Shown here piece by piece: positions 47,829 to 60,676 of a stretch of 64,000 nt of DNA. The first letter of the stretch is position 1, and each line of letters starts with the position of its first letter. Made by a program: the position numbers and the translations under genes. Below the pieces are notes generated by a model. The model worked only from the letters and a program-made list of their open reading frames with translations, ran no database searches and was not told the DNA's origin. Source of the stretch: Tulasnella sp. 424 (taxonomy: Eukaryota; Basidiomycota; Agaricomycetes; Cantharellales; Tulasnellaceae); assembly GCA_019633425.1 (NCBI GenBank), contig WSUB01000008.1, positions 62,001 to 126,000 on the forward strand, given 5' to 3'.

Positions 47829-49855
47829 AACCGGAAACCGGCCGGGCGATTTGCCTAAACGGGCCTCTGGATGCGGCGCGCGCCGTGCCCACCCGGCCCA
47901 TCCATGGTTTTTGTCCCGCTATCCTCGGATATTGCGAAACGTGGATTTTTTTGTACTTTTGTGTTAGCCCTTTATCCGTGCAAAAGAAAATAAATTTCGC
48001 AAGGCCCCGTACATTTCTATTCCACATCTTTGGGACCCTGCAAAGTAAACTTTCATGTATGCAGGCAGCGGAGCCGGGAGAATGGTAGGTAAGTAGTGGT
48101 GCTCACAGGCCTTGCGGCAGAGAAGCCCAGGGTGGCAGAGTAGTCGTTGCGGCACTGCATGCCCTGCTCAACACTCTCGGGGTCTTACGTTGATTCGGTT
48201 TGGGCCGTTCAAGCAGCGATGATAATGGGACTCGTTCGAATATCCAAAGGCCTGTGGAACGTTTGTAACATGTCAACCGAGTCCCCTTCCGAAATCCGAC
48301 CGTTCGTTATATTATATGGCGCAAGACGCGGGCCTTTTTTTGTTGAAAACTTATTTTCTCTAATTTTACGGGGTATTGAAAAGCATTCGCTGACCAAAGG
48401 GCCACGTTTCCTCTAAGTATCCCGGATTAACGCATTACGGGTTATGAAGCACCGATCAAACGGAAACATGACGAGGGCGAAAGAGTGGAGGCAGAAAATA
48501 GTAGCGCGGAAGCTCCAACTAACCTATCATTCCTCTCCCCTGTCTCCACCGAGGGGTGGTGGTGTGCGCAGTTCTCCCAAGTCAATAGTGATAGCATTTT
48601 GTGATGCAACGCGCGAAGGCGTGTATCGATAGATGGACCGAAGGAGCAGAGACTACTAACGGATGATGATGGGTCCTTATCTTGAACCCAACCTCTTGGT
48701 CGGAAACCCGCGCGAAGGTCAACAATCCCGTGGACTAGGGTTTTTTTTCCTTTTGGTTTTTTTATTTTGGGAAGGGAGAGAGAAAGGCACGAGCTTGATT
48801 CCTTGGGTCGCCTGCCCACACCCACCACACCTACGTATGCGTAAACAGGAGACTGGCTGTAAGGGGGAGGAAGACCGTATCCAAGATTGAGGTAACGATG
48901 CTAGATCGACGCAATGTAGCGACGTTTGTCCGGGGGGTAGCAGGCAACGTGCACTCCGCGAAGGCAATCGCGCGATCTGTCCAATTTTCATATTTGTTTC
49001 TTCGGCGTTCTCCAGCTCTAAACGCTTCTAGAAAAAATAGGAGTTTCGGTGGCTGTAAGAGAAGGTCGTGGCATGACCCTGCAAGACTCATTTACGATTA
49101 GAAGAGGTGGGCAAAGGTCAGTGGTGGTCGTTGGACCAAGTTGTGGCCATGCTTACTCGTGCCTTACTGAAACCTCCGTCTGCGTATCCCACGCCTCGGA
49201 ATCCAGCGACGAAGAGCAACCGCTGAATCGCGAGCGGAATTATTGTCGAAGAGGTATTCAGATTCGAAGAATGAGCCTTTGGCTTAGCAAAGCGAGAAGG
49301 GCGAATGCGTTTGGGGCTCACCCCGAAAGGAGCGAGAGGGCCGAGCCCCACCCTCCACCGCCTCCAAAAGACTGAACAAGATTAGACAAATCTGAATTCT
49401 CTAAAATAGGTTCAGCTTGGTCGAGAGTTTTTAGAGCTGAGATTAAATGTTTTCTTTCACACTTGACACCTGCCCGTCGATCGAGAGGGGGTGAGACACA
49501 GGGGAAGAACCGTTCGTCTGACCAAAAGACCAAAAAGTCGCGTTTGGCCGCCCCAGACCTGAATTTTTTAAAGTTCGACACCGTGCAATGGACGATGGCT
49601 GTGGAGAAGGAGATCATTGTCCTGCCGACTTAGGTGCTGATATGGGGGGTAAGCCACGGTCATGGCTTGTGGAGAAGGGCGGAATGCACGTGCGGAGAGG
49701 CGAAGATAAGGGGCGATCTTCCCGGGAAGTGTTCAAGTCCGAAGGGCCCAGAATACGCCCGATGGATGGAAGGGAGGGGGTCTGGAACGGTGTATTGTAT
49801 TGGAAAGAATACACAGAAAAGTGGTATCCCTGATGGCGTCCAACCCAGCAATAAA
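47829..49855. other. 2-kb convergent region without recognisable gene
   Basis: Between the stop codons of PRP38 and mS38. Several open frames of 60-160 codons occur on both strands, but none has a family motif, consistent codon use or a sensible splice pattern. I saw no tRNA, 5S or snRNA signature. It may hold a non-coding RNA, long 3' UTRs or decayed sequence. Confidence 0.5.
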
Positions 49856-50793
49856 TCACTTCTTCAGCCGTCTTCTCTCTGCGCGTTGTAACTGTAAATC
49901 AAAACAGGAAGGTCAGCCCATGAGATACTGGAACCAAAGGGACCCTTTTCATAAACTAGCAAAAGGTCCAGACTTTACCTTTCTACGTTTCTTGTAGCTA
50001 TACGAAAGAGGCAGAAAGGTTAATGGAACTAATCCAGAGTACGGGTCACAATTAAGCCCCCTAGTCCCGAGACTTACCGATGCTTGTTCATTTTCTTCCG
50101 TCGCTTCCGTTTGACGCTATCCATCTCTACCACGAGTTCGTCCTTGGCCCCGAGTTTGGCCATGACTTCCGACCAGTCCAAGCTCGGCCCGACCTTCTGC
50201 ATAACCAACGATCGGGCCAACAACCTCGCCGCGTTAACATCGGCTTCTGGATCCTCTAGAGCCTCTGCTCCAAAGATATTTGCCGCCGGCTGAGGAGTGG
50301 TAGTCTGAAGTTGCTGCGCGGGTTCGAAGAGCGTGCCCACAGGCTGCGATAGGAGAAGCAGCGGTCTATCGAGAGAGAAGAAGTTATGAAGATGTAGAGT
50401 AGGTAGATTAGGTGTAGGATGGAATGCTGGGGCGTTGGAACCGAATCCAAAGGCAGCCTTCATTGCCTGGGACGGGGTCATAGTCGGCTCCGGCCGGGCG
50501 ACTTGCGCCGATGGTGAAGGCGAGGATGCGGTCGCGCTGCTCTCGGAGGTCGCAGCGTTCGATGCCTCCAAGGGTTTTGGTTTGACATCGGGGCTAGACG
50601 GAGCAGTTCCCTTTTTCTTGGTGGCACTAGTGACCGCTGGTTTCGCGATGGAAACTTTCGGCGGCTTGCTTGCGGTGATGCATCTACCGCCTCCAGACTT
50701 GCTGGAAAAGAAGGAGTACGCTCTTCTCGATGAAGCCGAGTGTACTGAGGGTAAGAGACGAGGCAGGATGGCCATCGTGTTGGAGTGCGGCAC
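49856..50793 (-). CDS. Mitochondrial small ribosomal subunit protein mS38
   Basis: Member of the mS38 (AURKAIP1/Cox24/Qri5) family of mitoribosomal proteins. Three exons: 50793-50078, 49997-49979 (19 nt) and 49891-49856. Only after splicing does the diagnostic basic C-terminus appear: VKRKRRKKMNKHRYKKRRK, then LQRAERRRLKK and stop. The first ~60 residues are rich in Arg, Ser and Ala (LLPSVHSASSRRAYSFFSSK), fitting a mitochondrial presequence. The middle is a poorly conserved Ala/Pro/Ser region, as usual for the family. Met at 50775 (MAILPRLL) is an alternative start. Shares a 153-nt divergent promoter with OTU1. Confidence 0.9.
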
Positions 50794-50946
50794 GATGGGC
50801 AGGCAAGGTCGACGTCGATGGTGAAATGGACCAGTCCAAGGCTAACCGCGGGAAACCGACTCTCCCGATTGCGTACGCCCGCGCTTACGAGGTCACCCAC
50901 CCTCTTGCCCCCCCATCACCACTTGCGTTACCTACGAACACAGAAC
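50794..50946. promoter_or_regulatory. Short divergent promoter, mS38 / OTU1
   Basis: Only 153 nt separate the two start codons, so both promoters must lie in or overlap this segment. No binding site assigned. Confidence 0.5.
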
Positions 50947-52839
50947 ATGAGCATCAACCTTAGATTAAGACATCCTAAAGGCGTCAGCACGGTTACCGTC
51001 AACTCTGAAGCACCCATAACAGAGCTTCAGCAAGCAATATTTTCCAATACGGAGATCTCCCCCTCTCAGCAAGAATGTAATGCCCGTCCCTGGGTCACCC
51101 GAAGCATTCCCCCACTCACTAACCCCCTGTCAACTTAGTGAAGACTGGCTACCCACCGAAACCTCTGACAGTAGAACCGCAGCTCCCTATTAGCTCCTTA
51201 GGCCTCAAGAATGGAGACCAGCTTATCGTCTCCGCAACCCCTGCTGCCAAGTCCACCGTAACAACGTCGATGGCGAATCAAGCCTCCGCTGCACGTAGCC
51301 AGACACCCAACTTCAGTGCTCCTGCCCAACAACCTCGACTGGACCCTAGGCAGGAGAAACCATCCGATGTTTCCGTGCAAACGCCTGATGGCACCCTCGT
51401 GCACCGGGTATGCGTTCCGACCCTCCTTCGTTCTCTCGCCTCTCATTACTTTTCCCGGTTCAATTTGCCCGAACCGTTTCCGTCCAAACAACAACGTCTC
51501 CATAACGCTGGGTCTCGAAACTCAACTTGATCCCGTTTTGTTTTGGCAATAGGTCGTTCCGGATGACAATTCTTGCCTGTTCTCTTCGATCGGATTGGTA
51601 TTCGAGCAAGATATGAACGTCGTTCCTCGCCTTCGACAGGGTAAGCCCAGAATTTATTATTTTTCCTTGTGTTTCTCGTATCGAATTTTTAGAATAGAAG
51701 AGCTAACCAGAAAATCCATCCATTGGGACCTTCTTCCTTTCTCCGATGTCAGTCGTCGTGGACGCAATTCGGAAGGATCCCGACACCTATTCCGATGCCT
51801 TCTTAGGGTACGTGTCGGTTCCCCTTAATTATCCGTCGTCGCTCCAAGGTTTCGACCCGATACGAACGGAAAAAGAGTGTCTCTTCGCCCTCAGACAGAA
51901 CGGTGTATGCTGAGAGACCCTTGCCTTCTTCTCCGCTGTTTGGTTCTTCCCTTTAGGCAATCACGAGATAATTATATCAAAACCATATCCAAACCTTCAT
52001 CATGGGGGTACGTCGCATTGCGTTCCGTTCTCACAGCAGCAACATATTTACTCGGGGGTGGCATGTTCCGTGGTGAATTTGTATTGTTTAAAGCGGGGCG
52101 ATCGGTGAGCTCTGCTTCTCTGCAACGCACCCCCTCTTCCACTGCCATCACCGACTTTTTTGAACTCTGACTTTCTTTTGCAAACTGTACTCTAAAAGAA
52201 CTATCGATTTTCGCAAAACATTATGGCACGGAGATATCCAGCTTCGATATTGAGACTGGACGATGCGATAGATTTGGGGAAGGGCAGTACGATAATCGGC
52301 AAGTACCGCTCCTCAACTTTGCGTCGGCGAACCAAAAGCTGAAGGCACGATGCGTCCTCGGTCATCGGCTACCTTAGGGCTATCCTCCTATACTCTGGCA
52401 TTCGTGAGCAATCACCTGCGTCATGCGGAAGTTCACTGATGTCTTAACGTTTCTCGATCTTCTGGCCCCAAGACTACGACGCCGTGTCGCTCACACCCGT
52501 GCCAGATGCCCCGCTAGATTTCCACACGACGGTTTTCCCAGTCACATCGGAAGCGATAATGCAAGGTGCCGCTCAGATGGCTGCCAAGCTTCGAGCGAAT
52601 AAAGCATACACTAACACGGCAACGTTCGACCTCAAGTGCCAGGTAAGAGACAGTTCGACATTATTCTCCTTCTCCTATCTGACAGCTGCCGTACTCTTCC
52701 TTTCTCAACCATGATCCGTCCTTGACTTACGGCAACCTACGGTCTCATTACTCAGCGATGCGGCAAAGGGCTCAAAGGAGAGAAAGAGGCCCGGCAGCAT
52801 GCCACTGAGACCGGTCACGCCGAATTTGGGGAGTATTGA
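50947..52839 (+). CDS. OTU1: Ubiquitin thioesterase OTU1 (YOD1)
   Basis: Deubiquitinase that works with Cdc48/p97 in ER-associated degradation. The N-terminal UBX-like domain starts MSINLRLRHPKGVSTVTVNS. The OTU domain has the catalytic Asp/Cys in VVPDDNSCLFSSIGL, then DAIRKDPDTYSDAFLGQ, SWGGAIELSIFAKHYG, and the catalytic His in YSGIHYDAV. A C-terminal C2H2 finger reads CQRCGKGLKGEKEARQHA, ending TGHAEFGEY. The GGAI block needs an 11-nt exon at 52094-52104. The intron after YDNR starts with GC (52299-52300), since the phase rules out the nearby GT. At least eight introns. Confidence 0.94.
52094..52104 (+). other. 11-nt microexon in OTU1
   Basis: CGGGGCGATCG between acceptor gtttaaag and donor GTGAGC. 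It supplies the G-A-I of the invariant WGGAIELS block of OTU1 proteins. Confidence 0.85.
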
Positions 52840-53147
52840 CAGGAGATACACATCTTAAGGGGTTTAAAGTCTTGAAATATACTTAATGTTGGAGTCCTGA
52901 ACCAACGTATTCGTTGGCCAAGGCTTACCGACCTGTCCGAGCGCAAATCGAGTCGACGAGGATACCAGCATTACCTCCCTCTATTCAATTCAAATTCGTA
53001 ACAAATAAGGGGCGGACAGCCGGACGAAGAGGGAAGGGACATAAAGTGGTGCGAGTGGAACATTTAGGCGGGCGATTACAATGAATTGGAGGAAGAATGA
53101 AGGTCGAGAAAGTATCCTGAGGTCTACAGATCTCAACCAAAAGGCAT
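52840..53147. other. Convergent intergenic region OTU1 / Ran
   Basis: About 300 nt between stop codons; no gene recognised. Holds both 3' UTRs. Confidence 0.4.
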
Positions 53148-54310
53148 CTAGAGGTCTTCGTCATCGTCGGGGAGGGGAGCATTGGCGGCCTGGATGAGTA
53201 GTGGAAGAGAGTTAGTAAAACAAGATGCACGTGAGCGCCCGATGGAAATAACGCACAGCTTCGAAAGCATCTTCCATCTCCTTCTTTTGCTGATCGCTGA
53301 GGTTAACTTCCGGTGGTGCAAGAGCGGGAGAGGCAACAAATTCGAGGTTGGGGTTGCTGAAGGAGGTCGACCGGTTTCAGTATATCGTAAATTTAACTGG
53401 ATAAAGGGAAGAGACAAACCCGACGAGCTTCCTGGCCAACCACAAGAACGGCTTCTCGAAGTTATAGTTCGACTTGGCCGAGATTTCAAAGTATTGCAAG
53501 TTTTTCTTGCGGTGGAAGGTAACTGCACCGGTTTTGATTTTACGTTCCTGGGAGTCAACGCCGTCTGGTGAGTCGACGGAATTTCCAAACCACTCGCTAC
53601 CGAGGCTCGTACCTTTACATCGACCTTGTTTCCGCAAAGAACGATGGGTATATGCTCGCAGACGCGCTCAAGATCACGATGCCAGTTGGGCACGTTCTTA
53701 TAGGTAATGCGCGATGTCACGTCGAACATGATGATCCCGCACTGGCCCTGGATGTAATAACCATCCCGGAGACCACCGAACTTCTCCTGTCCTGCGGTGT
53801 CCCATACGTTGAAGACGATGGTACCGAAGTTGGTGAAGAACTGCAGTGGGTGAACCTCCACACCGAGAGTAGCTGAAAGACAAGACAAAGGAGACAACGC
53901 GCAAGTCAGCGAGGACGTTCTGAATACATAGAATGTTGCTATACGAAGCAAGAGAACTAACCGATGTACTTCTTCTCGAACTCTCCGGTCAAATGGCGCT
54001 ATGAAAGGAGTAACATGGTGTTGAGTCAGTCAAGACGTCAACGAAGAAACCACAGCGCGCGTCTGCATCGCGATGAATCGGTGAAAGAGTGTCTACCTTG
54101 ACGAAGGTGGTCTTGCCAGTTCCGCCATCGCCGACTAAGGGGTTCGATCAAGGGCGATCGCGTCACGCAGGGGCCGGCAGGGAACATGGAAAAGTTGTCA
54201 TAATATTCCTGGTCAGCTTTGGAACTCTCGACCGCGGTTTTGACGCGAGAGATCTTACCAAGGACGAGCTTGAATGTAGGTACTGTTGCGGCAGCGGGTG
54301 CTGTAGCCAT
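53148..54310 (-). CDS. GSP1: Ran GTPase (Gsp1)
   Basis: Small GTPase driving nucleocytoplasmic transport and spindle assembly, close to the usual ~215 residues. It starts [17 protein letters not shown]; splicing yields the P-loop [24 protein letters not shown] in pieces. Then [20 protein letters not shown] with the catalytic Gln, LCGNKVDVK (G4), [15 protein letters not shown] (G5) and the acidic C-terminal DDDEDL typical of Ran. There is no C-terminal prenylation Cys, as expected. About seven introns. Divergent from OGG1. Confidence 0.96.
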
Positions 54311-55143
54311 AGTGTAAGAGGAATGTGGGATGGAAGGTGTAGGGTGGTTGAAAGGACGCGTTCAGAGTGGTGAGGAAATTTCCCAGTCAACACGAGAATC
54401 GAAAAACAAAAGATGCGCTATATAGCAAGAGCGAGTACACAACAACAACACGCGTTTTCAGCGTTTTCGCTCGACCTACTCCATTTATACGAGGGAAAAT
54501 AGCTAGAAAATACGGGGGATGACTACCGAACGAAGTATGGCACGATCCTCGAAAACGAGGGGGAGTACTTGGGGGAATCCCAGCGCTTGAGTTTACGTTG
54601 CTCACGCGAGCTGCCATTCTCATAGCTGGGAGGACAATTTCTCGACTTTCCAGAACGATATATGTGGGGTGTGAGTCGTACACGAAAGCGGTAATCAGAT
54701 CTAGTAGTCAGAAAAGGATTCAGTGTCCTCATTCGAGCGCAAGGGAAAGATGTTGTTCAGAGAAACACTAGCCAACGGCTAGGAGTATGATTGAACCGGT
54801 TTTGAAGGCATTCTCTCTCCGAGCCCGAGGACTCGAGAGAGTCATTTGGCCCCGGCATATCTCATCAGAAAGGAGGTATTAGGGGAAATGGCACTCACAT
54901 CGAAGGTCTTCCCCAATCGTTATCGTCTCCGTTCCCCGCAGAGGGTTTGTCGCTCGACTGACACCACTTGAATCTAGTTAACCTACAAGAATGACAGCCG
55001 CAAAAGAGTTCGGAGAATAACCTGCAGCATTCGAAAGTAGCGGATCGGTAGGTAAAACGAAAGTCGAAACGGCACGAACCACTCAGGATCTAACAAATCT
55101 GCACCAACAACGCGTAGCCCATTTTGCCTTCTTCAACCTCAGC
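54311..55143. other. Divergent region Ran / OGG1
   Basis: About 830 nt between start codons. Open frames of 70-100 codons here lack motifs. Promoters and possibly 5' UTR introns of Ran are expected. Confidence 0.4.
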
Positions 55144-56609
55144 ATGGCCTCAGTCGCGATACCCGGTTTCCGCTCGTTACCGCTGAGCATTGCTCAGGTG
55201 AATCTTTCAGCAGTCCTGAAATGCGGTCAATCTTTTCGATGGAGATCTTACCCTCTTGACACCACCACCACGCCCGAACCGGAAGCAGACGCCCCTCCTT
55301 GCGAGTGGCGTCTTACGCTCAACGACCGTGTCGTATGCTTGCGCCAAACTTCATCCGCTCTTTACTATCGGTCTCTGTATCCCTCGTCCCCTTCGGAAAC
55401 AACAGAAGAAAAAGAAGCAGCCACATTGACGTGGCTACGGGATTACTTTCAACTTGATATCGACCTGGAAAGGCTCTATGAAGAATGGAGCCAAAAGGAT
55501 CCCATTTTCAAAGGTGTAAAAGACAGATTTAATGGAATCCGGATCCTTCGCCAAGATCCTTGGGAGAACGTCGTATCGTACGTCTGCCTTTTGTTGCAGT
55601 GGTTTTTCTTTGTGATTACATTCTGCTCACGCCAAATTGCTTGTTCTCAGCTTCATTTGCTCTCAAAACAATCACATATCACGGATATCCAGCATGGTCC
55701 AAAACTTATGCATCCACTTTTCTCCGACCCTCCTCGTCGTTCCGGGTGATGGATTAAGTCCGGAGCAGGCCTTCCACCCCTTCCCACCCCCAGAGGCACT
55801 CGCCGACCCCTCTGTGGACAACAAATTGCGGGAGCTAGGATTCGGCTATCGCGCCAAGTACATCCAGAAGACTGCCGCGCTCCTCTGCGAAAGGCACAAA
55901 GACCCCCAAACGTGGCTGAAAAGTCTTAGAACGAAGAGCATTGAGGAAGCGAGGGAGGCCCTTCTCGAACTGCATGGCGTGGGGCCCAAGGTAGCGGATT
56001 GCATACTGCTAATGTCGTTAGACAAGGTTCGAGCCTTCACCCCAAACTCTGCTGCGACTACGCCTAACCGATCGTTATGCTCCACAGGCATCGATCGTTC
56101 CGGTTGATACTCATGTCTACCAGATCGCTGTAAAACACTATGGGCTACGTGCACCTCTCAAGGCGAATATGAATCCAGTCCTGTACGCACAAGTGGCTCA
56201 AAAGCTAGCCGGAGTGTGGGGAGACTATGCTGGATGGGCACATTCTGTAAGCATGAACACAGGGCAGTATCAACAAATGGCTGACCGCTTGAACTATCCC
56301 AAGGTTATGTTTACCGCTGACCTCCGCTCGTTTGCCGACTTTGGACTCCCCACTCCCTCGCCGTCGGCCGCCGCCTCGTCAAGAGACGACACGCCCTCCG
56401 CAACCCCAACCAAAAAGCGGAAAGCCACCAACGCCGACACGAATACGTCCACGTCTTCACCGCCCTTAAAACGAGACAGGAAAGCCAACGTGGAAGAATC
56501 GTCGACCACGATCACTGCGACCGCAGTTGTGGCCGATGAAACGGAATCTTTAACCCTCGTCGAACGCATCAAATCACGGCGTCGTACACGAACCCTGTTA
56601 AAACCATAG
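55144..56609 (+). CDS. OGG1: 8-oxoguanine DNA glycosylase
   Basis: Bifunctional glycosylase/AP lyase that removes 8-oxoguanine opposite C. It starts MASVAIPGFRSLPLSIAQVN. The N-terminal domain shows VLKCGQSFRW. After an intron comes FICSQNNHISRISSMV, then the helix-hairpin-helix LLELHGVGPKVADCILLMSL with the catalytic Lys, and VPVDTHVYQIAV with the catalytic Asp, formed by splicing an intron after SLDK. The C-terminal tail (about 80 residues) is Ser/Thr/Pro-rich with Lys/Arg clusters (KKRKA), a possible nuclear signal. Three introns. NMT follows 167 nt downstream on the same strand. Confidence 0.95.
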
Positions 56610-56776
56610 GACACGTACTTATACACGTATTTTATTTGAACTTTCGTGGCGGGATTTCTGTGTTAATATGTGTCACGTGCACGACGCGATGATGTTATCC
56701 CCATTCTCAGTTTAAATTGCAACCACCATCTCGCCCTTCGCCGCAAACCACCAACCCCTTATCTACTGCATCTGGT

Positions 56777-59093
56777 ATGCCTTCAGACGAACAGAAGAAA
56801 CCCGCTAAATCTGTCAAGGATGAGGAAGTTGACGACCACGAGGACGATGACGAGGGGACCAAGTCAGAGCCAGAGGCTGGTGACGACACCGCGCAAGTCG
56901 AAGGAGGCAAGAAAAAACGCAAACGAAAGGGAAAGGGAAAAGTTGCTCAGGCTCTGAACAATGTGATCTCAAGCGTTGGCGGTAGCAAAGATAAAGACAA
57001 GATACCCCAGGCCTTGGTAGACACCGTTGTCCAGGCAGTTAACGCTCAGGGCGGCGTCATTAAGGATGACGAGCTATCAGCTGCTGGACCGAGTACTTCG
57101 AAAGTCGTTGCTGCTGGAGAGAAGAAACCAGTGACGGAAGAAGAGGTTCGGAAGGCTCTCGAAATCTTGAAAGCCGTCGATGTCCTTCAGGGCAAGACGG
57201 GTCTAGGGGGCAAGAATGCGAAGGAGATGGGAGACTACAAGGTCTGTATTAGCCGTCGTCGTTCACAATATGAACTGCAAAGTCTCATGCAATTCTCTGT
57301 CACTACTTAGTTCTGGAAGACTCAACCCGTGGTGAAGCTAGGTGAGCCATGGCATCACTCTCTTCTCCGTTACACGAAGCTTTTCGTTGAAAACGCATTC
57401 TCTCTAGGCGAGCAGGTGTCGGGGACCGACGGCCCCATAGAACCATCAGTGCCGCGAGAGCAAGTCCGCCAAGATCCTTACCAGCTACCTACAAATTTTG
57501 TGTGGTCGCAGATTGACATGGAAGATCCAGAACAGGTGAGGAGGCCAAGCTTTCCACCACCTTCGGCGACCGACTTACCGGTTCATCCACTCGATGTTTG
57601 CAGAAACGAGAGGTGTACGAGCTTCTGTCACAGAACTACGTAGAGGACCACGATGCAGCGTTTCGATTCAAGTACTCTGCTGAGTTCCTTGAGTGGTATG
57701 TCTCATTCCCTGTCTCTGTCCATGAGGCTGCTCACCCCCTCCCCCTCGCTTGTTAAAGGGCGCTAACACCACCAGGCTATCACAAAGAGTGGCACATCGG
57801 AGTCCGAGGTCAGCCTAAGAACAAGCTGGTAGCATTCATTTCCGGCGTCCCGTTGAAGCTGCGTGTCCGCGATCAGTGCGTGTTTCTCTTAGTAACATAA
57901 CAAGCACGAGGTGACCGATTGCCTCGTCCCCGATGCAGCGTGCTCGACGTTTCCGAGATCAATTATCTCTGCATTCACAAGAAACTAAGAGCAAAGCGGC
58001 TGACTCCAGTACTCATCAAGGAAGTTACCAGGCAATGCCACTTGAAGGGTGTCTTCCAGGCCATCTACACAGCGGGAGTTGTGCTTCCGACGCCCGTTTC
58101 CACTGCCCGGTCGGTTGAAAATACTTCCTGCGAACGCTGTCCGGCTGATCGGTATTCTGAACCTCGTACTCTATTAGGTACTATCACCGCACTCTCAACA
58201 TACCCAAGCTTGTCGATGTCAACTTTACCTATGTCCCCCGCAACTCTACTCTCGCTCGGATGATCAAGCTGGCTGTCCTCCCGGCAAAGCCCTCTTTGCC
58301 CGGTCTTCGAGAAATGGAAGAGAAGGACTTGGACGCCGTCGATTCTCTGCTTAGCCGCTACTTGCAACGATTTAAGATGTTCCCCGAATTCAGCAAGGAA
58401 GAAGTCCGCCACAACCTTCTTAGCGGACGTGGTGTAGGCGAAATTGGTGCGGATGGCACTCCAGGAAGGAGGAGCAAACAAGTCGTCTGGACCTACGTCG
58501 TCGAGGTGAGAGGGCGCTTGGATGGTCATTAGAAACCAAACCTGAAACCGGTGGCTCGTTTTCAGCATCCAGAGACACATCAAATCACCGACTTCTTCTC
58601 GTTCTACTCACTCCCTTCGACCATCATGAAGAGTACGAAGCATTCGTTGCTCGAAGCCGCTTACTTATTCTACTACGCAACCGACGTCGCCTTCCAATAC
58701 GAAACTGATGTCAAGACTCCAATACAACGGCGACTAACGGAGCTCATCGGCGACGCATTAGTTTTAGCAAATAATGTAAGATTCTGCTGTGTGGTTGAGA
58801 TTGGAGGCCTCTAACACGTCACAACAGGCTAAATTCGACGTCGTAAACGCCATGACATTGATGGACAATTGGTCATTCCTAACTGACCTGAAGGTTGGTA
58901 ATTCTAAAGTGGAAGATTGCGCCCCTTACTGAACTTTCTGCGCACATCACGACAGTTTGGTCCAGGAGATGGGTATCTCAACTTCTATCTCTACAACTGG
59001 CGGACACAGGGCTTAGAAGGCCACTCGCCACTCGAGGCAGCGCAAGGAGGAGGTCAGGGTGTCGGAAGAGGACTAGGCGTTGTCATGCTATAG
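56777..59093 (+). CDS. NMT1: Glycylpeptide N-tetradecanoyltransferase (N-myristoyltransferase)
   Basis: Transfers myristate from CoA to N-terminal Gly of proteins; roughly 575 residues. The N-terminal extension is acidic, then strongly basic ([11 protein letters not shown]), like the ribosome-targeting segment of animal NMT. Core blocks: [84 protein letters not shown] and ALTLMDN-like [11 protein letters not shown]. The C-terminal part [12 protein letters not shown] is followed by a Gly-rich insert before the end GVVML, whose terminal carboxylate should act as base. About nine introns, one exon being only about 30 nt. Its stop codon is 51 nt from that of XAP5. Confidence 0.95.
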
Positions 59094-59144
59094 CATCTGC
59101 CCATTTAGGTCAAGGCTACCGGAACTACCAAAACATCCTGTACG

Positions 59145-60528
59145 CTATGCAATGGTATACTTGCCGTAGTTCTTAGCTGGATCGAAAATCTCCCACCGAT
59201 TGGCAGGAAAGATATGCTTGCTTCGTTGGTACCAGCTCCGTTCCACAACTTTCCCAGCATGAGATTCGTCCTTCTCAAGCGTCGCATCCGCAAGCATTCG
59301 GACATCGTCGTGAACGTCAAAGTTGAACAAGGGACCTGACTTCCCCCGAGCTTTGTTAACGATGAAATCATAGAAGGTATAATGCTGATGAAATAAAATC
59401 GTTGGATGGCGTAGTGATGGCGGGTGACAGATAACTTACATGAGGGATAATCAAATCTTCCTATAGAACCAAAGGGGGTGGTCAATCGCGAGGCCCATAT
59501 AGACGACCATCAATCGCACCTTGATGTACATTAGGTTATCGACACTGACGCCACGAAGTTCAGGGAATTGGTCCCTGCATTTTGAAAGGAAAGTGCTGAT
59601 ATCGTCGCCCTTTTTGCACTGTGCTGGGATTTAGCGAGCTGAGCGAATGGATCAAGAAAGGTCGACTTGCCGTGACGCTCTTTCGATGTCCACTCCCGTC
59701 CCAGTAAGAATATGTCACTTCAATATCTTCTTTCTTAACTGCTTCTTGGTCCTTAAGCCACTTTTGCCTCAACTCTTCCCGCAATAAACGTTCCTGCTCC
59801 TCACGATCCCGGTCTGGAAGGAAGGAAGTATCAACCGCAGGATTCTTGAGTTTCGGCCGTTTCGCAGCAGGAGCTAGAAGAATCGTATTGTCAATAAGAC
59901 GAAGCTCGACAAAACGGTCGGGCACCGTACCACTTTCAGTGTCACCGTCCGCGGCCTTTTTCTTCCCTTTGGATGAACTACCCTCATCTTCTTCCGCTTC
60001 TTCATCACCAAAAGACAGTGTGGACTTGACCACTTTCTTCTTCCGCTTCTTCGTTCTTTCTTCCCTAAACACACCTCCAGGTGAAATAAGCCATCTGATG
60101 CTTCGGGAAGGTTGAACCGACAGTGAACCTACTTAAGGTCCGCCTTCTGCACTGCTTCTCGGGCCTTCGCCTCTTCAAGCGCCTCACGAGCTTTCTTGAA
60201 ATCTTCGACTGTGACGATACCAACAGTTTCCTTCTTTAAAGAATCCTCCATGGAATCGTTCTGGCCCACGAAACGATTGGCCGTGGGGCGAGACTTCTCA
60301 GTTTCCTGTATGTGAGATTGCACGCATATTAGCCACCCATATGCATATTATAACAGTGAATGCGCGCACATTCAACAAGGTTTGCTTCTGCTTGTCGAAC
60401 TCTTCCTGCATCGAGAAGAGCGGTTAGAGGACGTCGAAAGTCGACGCTACAGCACCACGCACCATCATGGTTTGACGCTGCTTATCTAAAGCTTGCTGTC
60501 TCCTCCCTTCACTCTGAGAGCTGGCCAT
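59145..60528 (-). CDS. XAP5 / FAM50 family nuclear protein
   Basis: XAP5-domain protein; relatives (human FAM50A, plant XCT) are nuclear and linked to spliceosome and gene-expression control. It starts [20 protein letters not shown] short exon of about 36 nt adds [12 protein letters not shown], then [16 protein letters not shown] coiled, charged region ([15 protein letters not shown]) and basic/acidic low-complexity stretch follow. The C-terminal XAP5 core is diagnostic: [78 protein letters not shown] and [14 protein letters not shown], ending KYTIA. Divergent from uS13m with about 150 nt between starts. Confidence 0.94.
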
Positions 60529-60676
60529 GTTTGTTGATGATCTGGTTCAATAATGCTTTATGGTTGTGCGTGACGGCGGGTGGAATTGGCGAGTAGACTG
60601 GGACCAAATGCTACCAAATGTTTGCTTGTTCCATTTGTCTATTCTTCTCTTTCCCAAATTTCGCCTCCAACGTGCA
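60529..60676. promoter_or_regulatory. Divergent promoter XAP5 / uS13m
   Basis: 148 nt between start codons. Contains ATGs at 60608 and 60618 on the plus strand that would be upstream ORFs if transcribed. Confidence 0.4.
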
